Assembly: GCF_028640845.1 (NCBI RefSeq) | Contig: NC_080543.1 | Location: forward strand, 7,888,959 to 7,952,958 | From: Ahaetulla prasina | Taxonomy: Eukaryota > Chordata > Lepidosauria > Squamata > Colubridae | DNA: 64,000 nt | Reading direction: 5' to 3' | Part shown: positions 9,979 to 21,381 of the stretch, one piece after another | Layout: each line of letters opens with the position of its first letter | How positions within the stretch are numbered: position 1 is the first letter of the stretch | Notes under the pieces: generated by a model | Told to the model about the DNA's origin: nothing | What the model saw: only the letters and a program-made list of their open reading frames with translations | The model's database searches: none | Made by a program: the position numbers and the translations under genes

Positions 9979-10723
9979 AAAAAAATTGCAATGGTTATAG
10001 AAGTTATAAGGGAGATATTCTCTGAATTGGATTGGATTTTTATGCATTAGCTGGTTTTAAATACTTTAGGATTAATCTGTTCTATTGACTTATATATTTT
10101 ATTACTGTTAATTGTTAATTTTTTTTTTTTTTGAAGGATTTTGGTTATGTAAGGAGGAAGTCAGAGCTAGAGAGGGAAAATTGGTATAATAGTTTTTGGG
10201 GGAAATATTTTTTAGCATATAACATAACATAACAACAGAGTTGGAAGGGACCTTGGAGGCCTTCTAGTCCAACCCCCTGCCCAGGCAGGAAACCGTACAC
10301 CATTTCAGACAAATGGTTATCCAACATTTTCTTAAAAATTTCCAGTGTTGGAACATTCACAACTTCTGCAGGCAAGTCGTTCCACTTATTGATTTTTCTA
10401 ACAGTCAGGAAATTTCTCCTTAGTTCTAATTTGCTTCTTTCTTTGATCAGTTTCCACCCATTGCTTCTTGTTCTACCCTCAGGTGCTTTGGAGAACAGCC
10501 CGACTCCCTCTTCTTTGTGGCCCCTGAGATATTGGAACACAGCTATCATGTCTCCCCTAGTCCTTCTTTTGTTATATGTTTGTTTTATTTTTAACTATAC
10601 CTTATGTTTGTTCCGGGAAGTCAGGGGGGAGGGGGGTTTGTGAAGGGAGGGGGGAGGGGGGCTGGGCGAAAAGGGCGGGGGAAAATTTTGTAAAACTTTT
10701 TGAATAAAAAAAAAATTGCAATG
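9979..10723 (+). mobile_element. L1 LINE 3' end with 15 bp TSD and nested CR1
   Basis: Direct repeats AAAAAAATTGCAATG at 9979-9993 and 10709-10723 flank it. The 3' end has the G-rich polypurine stretch of L1 3' UTRs (10622-10680), then TTTTTGAATAAAA and a poly(A). The same 3' end occurs inverted at 38583-38777. A CR1 end (10217-10569) interrupts it. No coding part remains. Confidence 0.85.
10217..10569 (-). mobile_element. CR1 LINE 3' end nested in L1
   Basis: (ATAAC)n tail at 10220-10234, then the reverse complement of the CR1 terminus, with frame RSKLELRRNFLTVRKINKWN. It is 5'-truncated and sits inside the L1 3' UTR. Confidence 0.88.
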
Positions 10724-11154
10724 AAAAAAGATATCTTTTTTTTCCCTGATGCAGGTAGCCCTCAACTTAACTACCGCAACTGAACCCAAAAACCTGAAAC
10801 ATTAGCCTTGAATAGTGCTTCAGCGTTATCTTTTTTCTTTCCCCCCCTCAATAACAGGCCCTTCCGTGTGCCAGATTTTTATTTCGGAACCCATGTTTTA
10901 TTCATACGGGGGCAGATGGATCCAAGAGACCAAATGATGAGTGTTGCTCGAGTAAAGGAGCAGTGCGACTTGAAGCCCAGGCTCGGTGGAGAAGAGAGCC
11001 AGAGAAATCAGCGCAGTCTCTGCAGAGCTGATCTTGATGTTCTCCCAAACAGTTCATAAAAATCAACGCGGTGGAAAATATGTCCGTGTGCTTCCCGAAC
11101 GCAGCCAATTTGCTTCATCGATGGAAACTAATTGGAAACTTCTGCTTCTCGCAA
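10724..11154. other. Unassigned sequence
   Basis: No repeat family recognised and no coding signal beyond short chance frames. Confidence 0.45.
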
Positions 11155-11725
11155 TAAACTGCAGAAAAAATAATTGCTACCAACCTGCCTTCCATTGAGG
11201 ACCTGTACACTGCACGAATCAAGAAGAGGGCCGTGAAAATATTTACAGACCCCTCGCATCCTGGACATAAACTGTTTCAACTACTACCCTCAAAATGACG
11301 CTATAGAGCACTGCACACCAGAACAACTAGACACAAGAACAGTTTTTTCCCGAAGGCCATCACTCTGCTGGACAAATAATTCCCTCAACACTGTCAGACT
11401 ATTTACTGAATCTACACTACTATTAATCGTCTCATAGTTCCCATCACCAATCTCTTTCCACTTATGACTGTATGACTATAACTTGTTGCTGGCAATCCTT
11501 ATGATTTATATTGATATATTGACCATCATTTGTGTTGTAAATGTTGTACCTTGATGAACGTATCTTTTTTTTTATGTACACTGAGAGCATATGCACCAAG
11601 ACAAATTCCTTGTGTGTCCAATCACACTTGGCCAATAAAATTCTATTCTATTCTATTCTATTCTATTCTATTCTATTCTATTCTATTCTATTCTATTCTA
11701 TTCTATTCTATTCTATTCTATTATT
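11155..11725 (+). mobile_element. CR1/L3-type LINE 3' end with (ATTCT)n tail
   Basis: Begins in the ORF2 C-terminus ('aactgcagaaaaaataattg'), retains the SHPGHKLFQLLPSK codons, and runs through the 3' UTR to an (ATTCT)n array at 11641-11725. Confidence 0.88.
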
Positions 11726-12409
11726 ATAGTATAAGATGAGGGAAAGACAGGCTTTCAAGGTTCTGTGATCATGCTCTACAATGATATATTTAAAAAAAGC
11801 TTTCCTGAAATTTCTTCTGTTTTAGATACTTGGTCTTCCTCTATCTTTCTCAATCCTGAAAGCCTGCAGCCCAACCTCGCTACATCTGGAGGGTAACAGG
11901 TTGTAAAAAGCTGCTAAAAAGCTTCTATTTTTGTGTTTGGTGGTTCAGCGAAAGTATAGCCTCAGAAATTGTTCATCTCTAAGCCCCGGTGGATATCCAA
12001 AGCTCCATTTTCTTTGTGGAGGGTTTAAAATATTGAAGAGTCAGAAATTAATCCCCTTAGTCTTCTTTTCCCAAAATAAAATAGATTTCTTTCTCCTATG
12101 TTTCCTTGTATAACTTACACCCAGGTCCTTTATCTTCTCTGTAGTCCACCTGCAGTTATTTTTTTTCCCCCTTTAGAAGAGCTTTCCCAAAATGAAATTT
12201 AAACTCCGGATGACTCCTAAGTAATACAGTTTAAAATAATGTACAGTAATCTCCCTCTAATCTCATTTTATATATACTGGACAATTTTCGATAGAATGCT
12301 GACATGTTGTTATTAAAGTAACTACTATAAATATTTTACCTGGCCTTCATTACATTGGCAATCTGGCTATTGTTTGAGGAGGTTTTTAAAATTATCTTTA
12401 GAAATATAA
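11726..12409. other. Unassigned AT-rich sequence
   Basis: About 680 bp without recognisable repeat, RNA or coding features. Confidence 0.45.
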
Positions 12410-12765
12410 AGTAAAGGTAAAAGTTCCCCTCGCACATATGTGCTAGTTGTTCCTGACTCTAGGGGGCGGTGCTCATCTCTGTTTCAAAGCTAAAGAGCCA
12501 GCGCTGTCCAAAGACATCTCCGTGGTCATATGGCCGGCATGACTCAACGTCAAAGGCGCACAGAACACTGTTCCCTTCCCACCAAAGGTGGTCTCTATTT
12601 TTCTACTTGCATTTTTTAAGTGCTTTTGAACTGCTAGGTTGGCAGAAGCTGAGACAAGTAACAGGAGCTCACCCCGTTACGCGGCACTAGGGATTTGAAC
12701 CGCTGAACTGCCGACCTTTCTGATCGACAAGCTCAGCATCTTAGCCTCTGAGCCACTGTAAAGTA
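12410..12765 (-). mobile_element. Sauria-type SINE
   Basis: Reverse-oriented tRNA-derived SINE. The head at the right end shows B box GGTTCAAATCCC (complement of 'gggatttgaacc') and an A-box-like TGGCTCAGAGGC. The body has 'catggccggcatgactcaa'-like blocks. The 3' tail reads AACTTTTACCTTTAC, the ACCTTT-type Bov-B-like tail. Confidence 0.85.
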
Positions 12766-12805
12766 GGAACACACAAATTGTTGCATTTGGATAGGGGCTA
12801 TAGCA

Positions 12806-12935
12806 CGTAGATTTGTGTACTTATATACCGCTTCACAGTGCTTCACAGCCTTCTCTAAGCTGTGTACAGGGTCAGCCTGTTGCCCCCAACAATCTGGGTC
12901 CTCAGGATCGAACTCCAGACTGTGGGCATACTGCG
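12806..12935 (-). mobile_element. tRNA SINE S1 fragment
   Basis: Reverse complement of the S1 tail and core ('ataccgcttcacagtgct', 'caacaatctgggtcctca'). It lies head-to-head with the next plus-strand S1 copy. Confidence 0.75.
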
Positions 12936-13370
12936 TGATGGCGCAGTGATTAGCGTGCAGTACTGCAGGCTACTTCTGCTGACTGCGGGTTGCCTGCAAT
13001 TCTCACCAGCTCAAGGTTGATTCAGCCTTCCATCCAGGGGTGGTATTTTCTTCCCTTCCCTACCAGTTCGCAAATGTGCCCGCACGCGTCTTCTCTTTGC
13101 ATGCGCAAGGCCTTCCGTGCAGGCACAGAGCCTCGAAAATGTGGAAAAATGGGACATCATGATGTCTGCACGGGTGGGCAGGGCATCCTGCAGTCGCCGC
13201 TACCAGTTCGCCTAAACTGGATAGAACCGGCTGAATACCACCACTGCTTCCATTCTTCCGTGGTCGGTAAAATGAGGAGCCAGATTGTTGGGGGGCATTA
13301 GGCTAATTCTATAAACCACTCAAAGAGGGCTGTAAAGCACTGTGAAGTGGCATACGTTAAAGTGCTATTG
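12936..13370 (+). mobile_element. tRNA SINE S1 with nested MITE-1
   Basis: The head GATGGCGCAGTGATTAGCG matches a tRNA A box region. The body runs to 'aagtgctattggg'. A MITE-1 copy (13035-13246) splits the core at 'ccttccat'. Confidence 0.8.
13035..13246. mobile_element. hAT-like MITE-1, complete, 212 bp
   Basis: Termini CAGGGGTGGTATTTTC and GAATACCACCACTG. Flanking 8 bp TSDs CTTCCATC (13027-13034) and CTTCCATT (13247-13254) match at 7/8. The 8 bp TSD fits the hAT superfamily. Confidence 0.85.
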
Positions 13371-13964
13371 GGAAGGAAGGAGGAGGGAGGAGGAGGGAGG
13401 AGGAAGGAAGGAAGGAAGGAATGAGGAAAGGAGGGAGGGAGGAAGGAGGGATGGAAGGAAGGAAGGAAGGAGGGAGGGAGGAAGGGAAGGAGGGAGGGAG
13501 GGAGGAAGGAGAGGAGGGAGGGAGGCAGAAGAGAAGGAAGGAGGATGAGGAGGGAGGAGGAAGGAAGGAGGAGGGAGGAGGAGGAAGGAAGGGAGGAGGG
13601 AGGGAGGGAGGAAGGGAGGGAGGGAGGAAGGAAGGAAGGAGAGGAGAGAGGGAGGCAGAAGAGAAGGAAGGAAGGAGGATGAGGGAGGAAGGAGGGAGGA
13701 GGAAGGAGGAAGGATGAAGGAAGGAAGGAAGGAAAGAGGAGGGAGGAGGAAGGGAGGAATGAGGAAGGGGAGGAGGAAGGAAGAAGGAGGGAGGAAGGAA
13801 GGAAGGAGGAGGGAGGAGGAGGGAGGAAGGAGGAGGAGGGAGGAGGAAGGAGGAGGAGGAGGAGGAAGAAAGGAGAGGAGAGAGGAAGAAGAAGAGAAGG
13901 AAGGAGGAAGGGAGGGAGGGAGGGAGGGAGGGAGGGAGGAAGGAGGGAGGGAGGGAGGGAGGGA
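13371..13964 (+). repeat. Polypurine tract (GGAGG/GGAAG)n, about 600 bp
   Basis: Almost exclusively A and G on the plus strand, built of GGAAG, GGAGG and GAGGA words. It separates the 3' end of the S1 SINE from another S1-like tail piece. Frames across it encode only Glu/Gly/Arg or Ser/Leu/Pro. Confidence 0.95.
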
Positions 13965-14020
13965 ATATACCACTGTGAAGCTGTATATAAGTCTAAGTGC
14001 TATTGCTAATGCTATTCTAA
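13965..14020 (+). mobile_element. tRNA SINE S1 tail fragment
   Basis: 'cactgtgaagctgtatataa' and 'gtctaagtgctattgct' are the S1 3' end, probably the distal part of the copy starting at 12936. Confidence 0.6.
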
Positions 14021-14275
14021 TTACGGTGCCAGTACGGCTCCTGAATGCTACGGGGCATTCAGCCCAAAGGCATGGTGGCTAAGAATCATGGGAATGGAAG
14101 TCCCACAACTTCAGAGGGCATTAGGTTGATGTGGAGGAATCGACAGCTAAACTGGAGGAAGGTGTTAAGAAGGGTTCAAGCTTAGAGTCTTTGCAGGATA
14201 GAAAGTGGCACAGGGTTGACTTCCTTCAGAATCCCTGAAGCCTTACCAGACCTTTCCCCCCCGGGAATACAGCTA

Positions 14276-14335
14276 GTCCCTGACTTGCGACGGTGTTAAG
14301 TGAGACATTTGCGAAGTGAGTTTTGCCCCTTATTG
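14276..14335. mobile_element. MITE-D ('taagtcgaggac') fragment
   Basis: 'tagtccctgacttgcgacgg' and following bases resemble one end of the element seen in fuller form at 43.0-43.7 kb. Confidence 0.5.
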
Positions 14336-14344
14336 TAACAATAG

Positions 14345-14665
14345 TGCAGTTCAGCGGTTTGAATCCCTAGTGCTGCCGTGTTAATGGGGTGAGCTCCCGT
14401 GACTTGTCCCAGCTTCTGCCAACCTAACAGTTCGAAAGCAGGTAAAAAATGCAAGTAGAAAAAATAGGGACCACCTTTGGTGGGAAGGTAACAGCGTTCT
14501 GTGCGCCTTTGGCGTTGAGTCATGCCGGTCACATGACCACGGAGACGTCTTTGGACAGAGCTGGCTCTTTGGCTTTAAATCGGAGATGAGCACTGCCCCC
14601 TAGAGTTGGGAACGACTAGCACACATGTGTGAGGGGAATCTTTACCTTTTTTACCTTAACTCTAG
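14345..14665 (+). mobile_element. Sauria-type SINE, plus strand
   Basis: Starts at the B box (GGTTTGAATCCC), so the A box part is lost. The body matches the 12.4 and 32.9 kb copies. It ends 'aatctttacctttttacctt', the ACCTTT tail. Confidence 0.85.
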
Positions 14666-15090
14666 AATAATAACAAGACAGGCCCTCTTCTGTCTTCATA
14701 TCCATAACAATTACATCTAGGCAGGCTTGGGGGGAAAAAAATCACATTTGTTTTTACTAAACGGAGTGGGGTGGGGGATATTTCTCCACTGTTTAACCAG
14801 AGGAAGGGTAAGTGTACTCCCTTCATATCTCATTGGTGCAATTATGCGATTTTATTTTATCTTTTTTCCACATTTTTGTTTATGGTATGTTTTGTTTGCC
14901 ATTGTTGTTCTACTTTACTTTTTTTTTACATGTCCTCTTTTCCTCTTTTATTTATTTATTTATTTGTTTGTTTGTTTGTTTCTCACAACAGTATATATAA
15001 GCATAAGCATGAAATAACTTTACGATATGTAAGCATAAATCTAATCATAAGTATGTAATAACTATATAAAATTGGATACAATCAAAGGGA
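14666..15090. other. Unassigned AT-rich sequence with (TTTA)/(TTTG) run
   Basis: T-rich DNA with a tetranucleotide run at about 14946-14985. No gene signal. Confidence 0.45.
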
Positions 15091-15501
15091 ACATTAGAAT
15101 AGAATAGAATAGAATTTTTATTGGCCAAGTGTGACAAGGAATTTGTTTTGGTGCATATGCTCTCAGTGTACATAAAAAAAAAAACCTTCATCAAAGGTAC
15201 AACATTTACAACACAAATGATGGTCGTAGGTTGCAATTTAACCCTTAATGATAGCAACAAAAAGTTACAGTCATACAGTCATAAGTGGAAAGAGATTGGT
15301 GATGGAAGCGATGAGAAGATTAATAATAGTGTAGATTTAGTAAATAGTTTGACAGTGTTGAAGGGATTATTTGTTTAGCAGAGTGATGGCCTTTGGGAAA
15401 AAACTGTTCTTGTGTCTAGTTGTTCTGGTGTGCAGTGCTCTATAGCGTCGTTTTGATGGTAGGAGTTGAAACAGTTTATGTCCAGGATGTGAGGGATCTG
15501 T
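15091..15501 (-). mobile_element. CR1/L3-type LINE 3' end
   Basis: Short (AATAG)n tail, the 3' UTR block 'ttggccaagtgtgac', and the ORF2 C-terminus in reverse up to 'cacatcctggacataaac' (complement). Confidence 0.85.
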
Positions 15502-15664
15502 AGTAGGCACGTTGGTGCTCTTATGCATGCCCCTTACAGACCTCTTAGGAATAGTGAGAGATGAATAGTAGATAGTTTTTGGTTAAAGATTTGGGGATTT
15601 TGGGAAGAGACCACAGAGTCTGGTAGTGCATTCCAGGCATTAACAATTCTGTTACTGAAGTCAT
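15502..15664 (-). pseudogene. LINE ORF2 C-terminus of another family
   Basis: Minus-strand translation reads NDFSNRIVNAWNALPDSVV with a plausible continuation FNQKLSTIHL. This is the 'WNxLP' C-terminal signature of several non-LTR families. Its family is not certain. Confidence 0.6.
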
Positions 15665-15898
15665 TATGTTACTTCCCTCTTGTTTGCTGGAGAAATTTGT
15701 TCTGGCACCTTCAGGTTGTTCTGGACCATCTCAGGTCCTTCAGAACAGATGGCCTCCTCCCATGCTTCATTGTGTGATGGTGGCAGGTCCATCTCACCCC
15801 CCAACCCCAAAGCAGCTGGTCCCTCCTCCAGAGAGCCATTTCCTCCTTACTATCAGGCTACTTTGTTCTCTGCCAGAGAGCAGTTGCTTAAAAAACCA
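15665..15898. other. Unassigned sequence
   Basis: Pyrimidine-rich stretch upstream of the L2 truncation point. It may be a 5'-transduced or unrelated repeat. Confidence 0.35.
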
Positions 15899-16545
15899 AA
15901 CGGAGGCTTCAGTTAGTCCAGAATGCAGCTGCGCGGGTGATAGAGGGAGCTACGCGTAGCTCCCACGTAACACCGCTCCTGCGCAGTCTGCACTGGCTAC
16001 CTGTGGCCTTTCGAGTGCACTTTAAGGTGTTGGTTACGACCTTTAAAGCGCTCCATGGCTTAGGGCCTGGGTACTTACGGGACCGCCTGCTGTTACCACA
16101 TGCCTCCCACCGACCCGTACGCTCTCACAGAGAGGGACTTCTCAGGGTGCCGTCCGCCAAACAATGTCGGCTGGCGGCCCCCAGGGGAAGGGCCTTCTCT
16201 GTGGGGGCTCCCACACTCTGGAACGAGCTTCCCCCGGGTTTACGCCAAATACCTGACCTTCGGGCATTCCGTCGCGAACTGAAGACACATCTTTTCATTT
16301 GCGCGGGGCTGGCTTGAATTGAATTTTATTAATTTTAAATTTTTATTAATTAATTTAAATGGGGTTTTTAGTTTATGTTATATTTTAACTTCTCAGGCTA
16401 ATTTTAAAATAAGTTTTTTTAATTTGCATTTTAAATTGTATATTGTATTATCTGTTTTATTTTTGCCTGTACACCGCCCTGAGTCCTTCGGGAGAAGGGC
16501 GGTATAAAAATCAAATAAATAAATAAATAAATAAATAAATAAAAA
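15899..16545 (+). mobile_element. L2-type LINE 3' end
   Basis: Encodes the ORF2 C-terminus (LRSLHWLPVAFRVHFKVL, FKALHGLGPGYLRDRLLLP, RAFSVGAPTLWNELPPGL, FRRELKTHLF) in an open frame ending at 16317. An AT-rich UTR, the UUCG hairpin ACCGCCCTGAGTCCTTCGGG... (16474-16504) and an (AAAT)n tail follow. Confidence 0.9.
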
Positions 16546-16706
16546 AACAAACAAACAACAACCTTGCAAATGGTCCAAAAATAGCCTATTAAGTCAATGA
16601 ACCCTGAAATCTAGACTCGGTTAACCCTATATGCTCATTCTTCATTCCACCTTTTATTCTTCCACTGGAAGATTATGATTTCTGCTCGTTGATGAAGCAT
16701 GCTCAC

Positions 16707-16800
16707 CAGTGGTGGGTTTCTACCGGTTCACCCCGGTTCGGGCGAACCAGTAGTGGCGGAAGCCTCCACCCACCCACCCGAATGTCATCATGGATGCTCT
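16707..16800 (+). mobile_element. hAT-like MITE-1 fragment
   Basis: CAGTGGTGGGTTTCTACCGG terminus with two CCGGTT boxes. The right terminus is not visible, and a GAGA-rich array follows. Confidence 0.6.
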
Positions 16801-17466
16801 GCTCTGAGAGAAAGGGAGAAAGAGAAAGGGAGAGAGAGTGAAAGAGAGTGAAAAGGAAAGAGAGACAAGAGAAGAAGAGAGAGAGAGAGTGGGAGAGAAA
16901 TAGTGAAAGAAAGAAAGGGAAACAGTGAAAGAGAGAGAGAGAAAGAGAAAGGGACAGAGAGTGAAAGAGAGTGAAAAGGAAAGAGAGACAAGAGAAGAAG
17001 AGAGAGAGTGGGAGAGAAATAGTGAAAAAAAGAAAGAGAAACAGTGAAAGAGAGAGAGAAAGGGAGAAAGAGAAAGGGAGAGAGAGTGAAAGAGAGTGAA
17101 AAGGAAAGAGAGGCAAGAGAAGAAGAGAGAAAGAGTGGGAGAGGAATAGTGAAAGAAAGAAAGGGAAACAGTGAAAGAGAGAGAGAAAGGGAGAGAGAGA
17201 AAGGGAGAGAGAGTGAAAGAGAGTGAAAAGGAAAGAGAGGCAAGAGAAGAAGAGAAGGAGAGAGAGTGGGAGAGAAATAGTGAAAGAAAGAAAGAAACAG
17301 TGAAAGAGAGAGAGAGAAAGGGAGAAAGAGCAAGGGAGAGAGAGTGAAAGAGAGTGAAAAGGAAAGAGAGACAAGAGAAAAAGAGAGAGAGTGGGAGAGA
17401 AATAGTGAAAAAAAGAAAGAGAGAGAATGAAAGAGAGAGAGGGGGGAGAGAGAGAGAGAGAGAAAC
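16801..17466 (+). repeat. Polypurine higher-order repeat, about 125 bp period, five units
   Basis: The landmark GTGAAAAGGAAAG recurs at about 16848, 16970, 17096, 17223 and 17354, with spacings of 122-131 bp. Units are made of GAGA and GAAA words. The Ser/Leu/Phe frame on the minus strand is repeat translation. Confidence 0.9.
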
Positions 17467-17960
17467 TCTCAGTAAAAATATATGCTAATTTAATAAAATG
17501 TATTTGAAAAAATATATATATGCTAAATTGTTTTAAAATAAAAACTCTGGGGGGAAAAAGCAGTGTGGGTTCTAATCTTGTTGTGATATGTTGCGCTTTA
17601 ATAGCTGACAGCTATTAAAGAGGAAGGCTGCATATAAATGGAATGTATGAATGAAAACGAAGAAATTTGGCTTGTAGCATGCAGGGACGCTTGCAAAGAG
17701 AAGCCAGCTTCACGATAATGTCTTGTCTCGCATCTAGTTATATTTAGATGTCTTAAAAATATTACAAGACTTGAACGATGCCTAAGCATGCGAGGCTTGC
17801 GAAGAGTGATGGATGACTTCCTATGGTTCACACAGGGAAAGTAAGATTAAGCATTATTTTCCCCAGACTGGTCATTCCGTTTCCTTCCTTTCAAGCTTTA
17901 AAAGACAGGAGCTACATTTTACAAAGGATGCTGGGTCCTATCTTCCAGCATTTACAGATT
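17467..17960. other. Unassigned sequence
   Basis: No repeat or coding signature recognised. Confidence 0.4.
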
Positions 17961-19270
17961 AACGGATGAGTTGGAAGGGACCTTGTAGGTCATCTAGCCC
18001 AACCCCCTCCCCAAGCAGGAGACCGTACACCATTTCTGACAGAGGGCAGTCCAGCCTCTTCTTGAAAGCTTCCAGCCACCCAGTCGACTTTCATGGCTGA
18101 CTAGAACTCACAGCCTCCTGGGGTTTGGCCCAAAGTCACCCAGTCGACTTTCATGGCTAAGGCGGGGCTAGAACTCACCATCTCCTGGCTATTGGCCCAA
18201 AGTCACCCAGCTGTTCCATTCACTGATTGTTCTCCCTGTCAGAAAATTTCTCCTTATTGCAGGTTGAATCTCTCCTTGGTCAGTTTCCATCCATATCTGG
18301 ATTTCATGTGCTTTAGCGAATTGCTTGACCCCTTCCTCCTTTCTGTGGCAGCCCCTCAAATATTGGAAGACTGCTATCATGTCTCCCCTGATCCTTCTCT
18401 TCACTAGACCAGCTACGCCCAGTTCCTGCAACCGTTCATCCTATGTTTGAGCCTCCAGTCCCCTAATCATCTTGGTTGCTCTTCTCTGCACTCTTTCTAG
18501 AGTCTCAACATCTTTTTTTATAGTGTGGTGACCAAAACTGGATGCAGTATTCTAAACGTGGTCTTACTAAGGCTTTACAAAGCGGCATTAGTACCTCCCT
18601 TGATCTTGATTGTATCCCTCTCTTAATGCAATTTAGGATTGCGTTGGCTTTTTTGGCTGCCGCCGCACACTGCTGGCTCATATTTAGCGGGTTGTTCACT
18701 AAGACTCCAAGATCCCTCTCAGGTGCTATTAAACCTGGTTTCACCTAGTCTATATGTGTACTTTTGGTTTTTCTTGCCTAAGTGTAAGACTTTACTTTTC
18801 TCTAAGTTGAATTTCGTTTTGTTAGATAGGGCCCAGTGTTCAAGTCTGTCAAGATCCATCTGGACCTTGAGCCTATCATCTAGGTCAGTGAGGGCTAACC
18901 TTTTTGCTGTCGTGTACCAAAAGCAGGGGCAGCATGTGTGTGTGTGCGCATGTGTACATGTGTCACACTCGTGTGTGCCCACACCAATGGGGAGGGCAAA
19001 AACGACCTTCCCCACCCCCCCGGAGGCCCTCCAGAGACCAGAAACAGCCCGTTTCCCAACTTCCAGTGGGCCCAGGAGGCCCGAAAATCAGCTGGAGCTG
19101 AGCTAGGGCAACACTTGCGTGCCCACAGTAATAGCTCCGCGGGCCACCTGTGGCACACCTGCCATAGGTTCGCCATCACGGATCTAGGTATTGGCTATTC
19201 CTGCCAGCTTAGTATCATCCACAAATTTGGTCAGTTCCCCTTCTATTACCTCATCTAAGTCATTAAGATC
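17961..19270 (-). mobile_element. CR1 LINE 3' region, split by a hAT MITE
   Basis: Reverse CR1 with coding remnants [35 protein letters not shown] and LYNA-like segments. It is more diverged than the 2-6 kb copies and has a local ~65 bp duplication at 18072-18210 ('cccaaagtcacccag'). The insertion at 18886-19181 separates its RT part. Confidence 0.85.
18886..19181. mobile_element. hAT MITE ('GATGGCGAACC' family) with perfect 8 bp TSD
   Basis: Left end CAGTGAGGGCTAACCTTTTT; the right end reads, reversed, CCGTGATGGCGAACCTATGG. TSD ATCTAGGT at 18878-18885 and 19182-19189. The interior holds a TG-rich run and GC-rich sequence. Confidence 0.88.
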
Positions 19271-19325
19271 TTAATGAATACAGAATATGGGAAAGAAGGG
19301 AACAAGATGAAAGCAAGGAAAAGAT

Positions 19326-19802
19326 CAGAGGTGGGTTTCAGCAGGTTCGGACCAGTTCTGGAGAACCGGTAGCAGAAATTTTGAGTAGTTCGGAGAACCG
19401 GTAGTAAAAATTCTGACTGGCCATCTATTCTCTGCCTCCCGAGTCCCAGCTGATTGGGAGGAAATGAGGATTTTGCAGTATCCTTCCCCCTGGAGTGGGG
19501 TGGGAATGGGGATTTTACAGTATCCTTCCCCTGGAGTGGGGAGGGAATGGAGATTTTACAGTATCCTTCTCCTAGAGTGGTGAGGAAATGGGGATTTTAC
19601 AGTATCCTTCCCCTAGAGAGGGGAGGGAATGGAGATTTTGCAGTATCCTTCCGCTGGAGTGGGTAGGGAATGGGGATTTTAAAGTATCCTTCCCCTGGAG
19701 TGGGGAGGGAATGGGGATTTTACAGTATCCTTCCCCTGCCACACCCACCAAGCCACACCCACAAAATCAGTAGTAAACATTTTTGAAACCTAAACACTAC
19801 TG
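19326..19802. mobile_element. hAT-like MITE-1 with expanded 41 bp VNTR
   Basis: Termini CAGAGGTGGGTTTCAGCAGG and GAAACCTAAACACTACTG. TSDs GAAAAGAT (19318-19325) and GAGAAGAT (19803-19810) match at 7/8. Inside, about six units of a ~41 bp motif ('attttacagtatccttcccc'). Confidence 0.88.
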
Positions 19803-20441
19803 GAGAAGATGGCCTCTTGTCTTCGTCCATTAATCACATCCAGAATGACACACTCTCCTCGGGGCCCTCATTGGGCCCTCAAGCCGGTTGGCAGAAGCAA
19901 GTCTTCAGGCTCTTTCAGAAGGCCAACAAAAGGTGTGTGTGTGAAGATCTCACTTTTGGGGGTACAATATTCCAGAGAGTAGGAACCACAGAAGTCTTCT
20001 GGACCTCACCAGCTGGAATTCCTTGACCAATGAGGTCCACAGCATGCCCCTTCTGTCAGAAGAAATGGAGTGGGCCAATCCCTTTGGGGCAAGGCCTTCA
20101 TGGCTGGAGAAGCCCACATCGGTTGTCCGTTTGGATCCGAGCAGCTCAAGTAAAGGAGAACAGAAGTTTAGAACTTGGCGGAGAATCAACAAGGCCAGAA
20201 TTGATCTCCAACACATTTCGGGGTTTTCAGGAAATTCAAAGATATCATGGTCTTCATTCTCTTTCCTGAAATGCAAATGGCAATTTGCACAAAATGCCAC
20301 ACTCAGATGTGGGCGTGGTTGTTAGTTTAACCACAACTTCGTCTAAAGATACAAACAAGATAGTGATATAAAATCCATGGCTGGCTTCATGCCATATCTT
20401 TAAAGCCCTGGTTTTAAAAAAGACAATTGATGGGTGCATCC
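19803..20441. repeat. Duplicated segment, copy 1
   Basis: Identical by eye to 20743-21381 (offset 940), including the 116-codon minus-strand chance frame. Blocks such as 'ggtacaatattccagagagt' and 'gccatatctttaaagccctg' resemble a degraded squamate interspersed repeat. I recognise no host gene in it. Confidence 0.8.
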
Positions 20442-20742
20442 CAGAGGTGCTATTCAGCAGGTTCTGACCAGTTATGGAGAACCGGGAGTGGAAATTTTGA
20501 GTAGTTCAGAGAACCAGTAAAAACCACCTTTGACTGGCCCCGACCCCATCTATTCTCTGCCTCTTGAGTCCCAGCTGATCGGGAGGAAATGGGATTTTAC
20601 AGTATCCTTCCCTAGAGAGGAGGAATGGAGATTTGCAGTATCCTTCCGCTGGAGTGGGTAGGGAATGGGATTTTAAAGTATCCTTCCCTGGAGTTATCCC
20701 CACAAAATCAGTAGTAAACATTTTGAAACCTAAACACTACTG
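20442..20742. mobile_element. Hybrid MITE-1 at a duplication junction
   Basis: Its left end matches the MITE at 21382 (CAGAGGTGCTATTCAGCAGG) and its right end matches the MITE at 19326 (GTAGTAAACATTTTGAAACC). That is the expected product of recombination between the two. From about 20587 its homopolymers are shorter by one than in the parent sequence. Confidence 0.8.
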
Positions 20743-21381
20743 GAGAAGATGGCCTCTTGTCTTCGTCCATTAATCACATCCAGAATGACACACTCTCCTC
20801 GGGGCCCTCATTGGGCCCTCAAGCCGGTTGGCAGAAGCAAGTCTTCAGGCTCTTTCAGAAGGCCAACAAAAGGTGTGTGTGTGAAGATCTCACTTTTGGG
20901 GGTACAATATTCCAGAGAGTAGGAACCACAGAAGTCTTCTGGACCTCACCAGCTGGAATTCCTTGACCAATGAGGTCCACAGCATGCCCCTTCTGTCAGA
21001 AGAAATGGAGTGGGCCAATCCCTTTGGGGCAAGGCCTTCATGGCTGGAGAAGCCCACATCGGTTGTCCGTTTGGATCCGAGCAGCTCAAGTAAAGGAGAA
21101 CAGAAGTTTAGAACTTGGCGGAGAATCAACAAGGCCAGAATTGATCTCCAACACATTTCGGGGTTTTCAGGAAATTCAAAGATATCATGGTCTTCATTCT
21201 CTTTCCTGAAATGCAAATGGCAATTTGCACAAAATGCCACACTCAGATGTGGGCGTGGTTGTTAGTTTAACCACAACTTCGTCTAAAGATACAAACAAGA
21301 TAGTGATATAAAATCCATGGCTGGCTTCATGCCATATCTTTAAAGCCCTGGTTTTAAAAAAGACAATTGATGGGTGCATCC
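20743..21381. repeat. Duplicated segment, copy 2
   Basis: Second copy of the 940 bp repeat unit, indistinguishable from 19803-20441. Confidence 0.8.

Noticed and set aside
13365..14082. Long frames of Ser/Leu/Pro or Glu/Gly/Arg
   Set aside because: Pure polypurine simple repeat; the same applies to 16703-17374, 26499-27019, 30497-30970, 49473-50312, 54775-55593 and 58845-60029.
19950..20325. Two opposed frames of 100-116 codons preserved in both duplicated copies
   Set aside because: Preservation only reflects the identity of the duplicate; the peptides match nothing I recognise.
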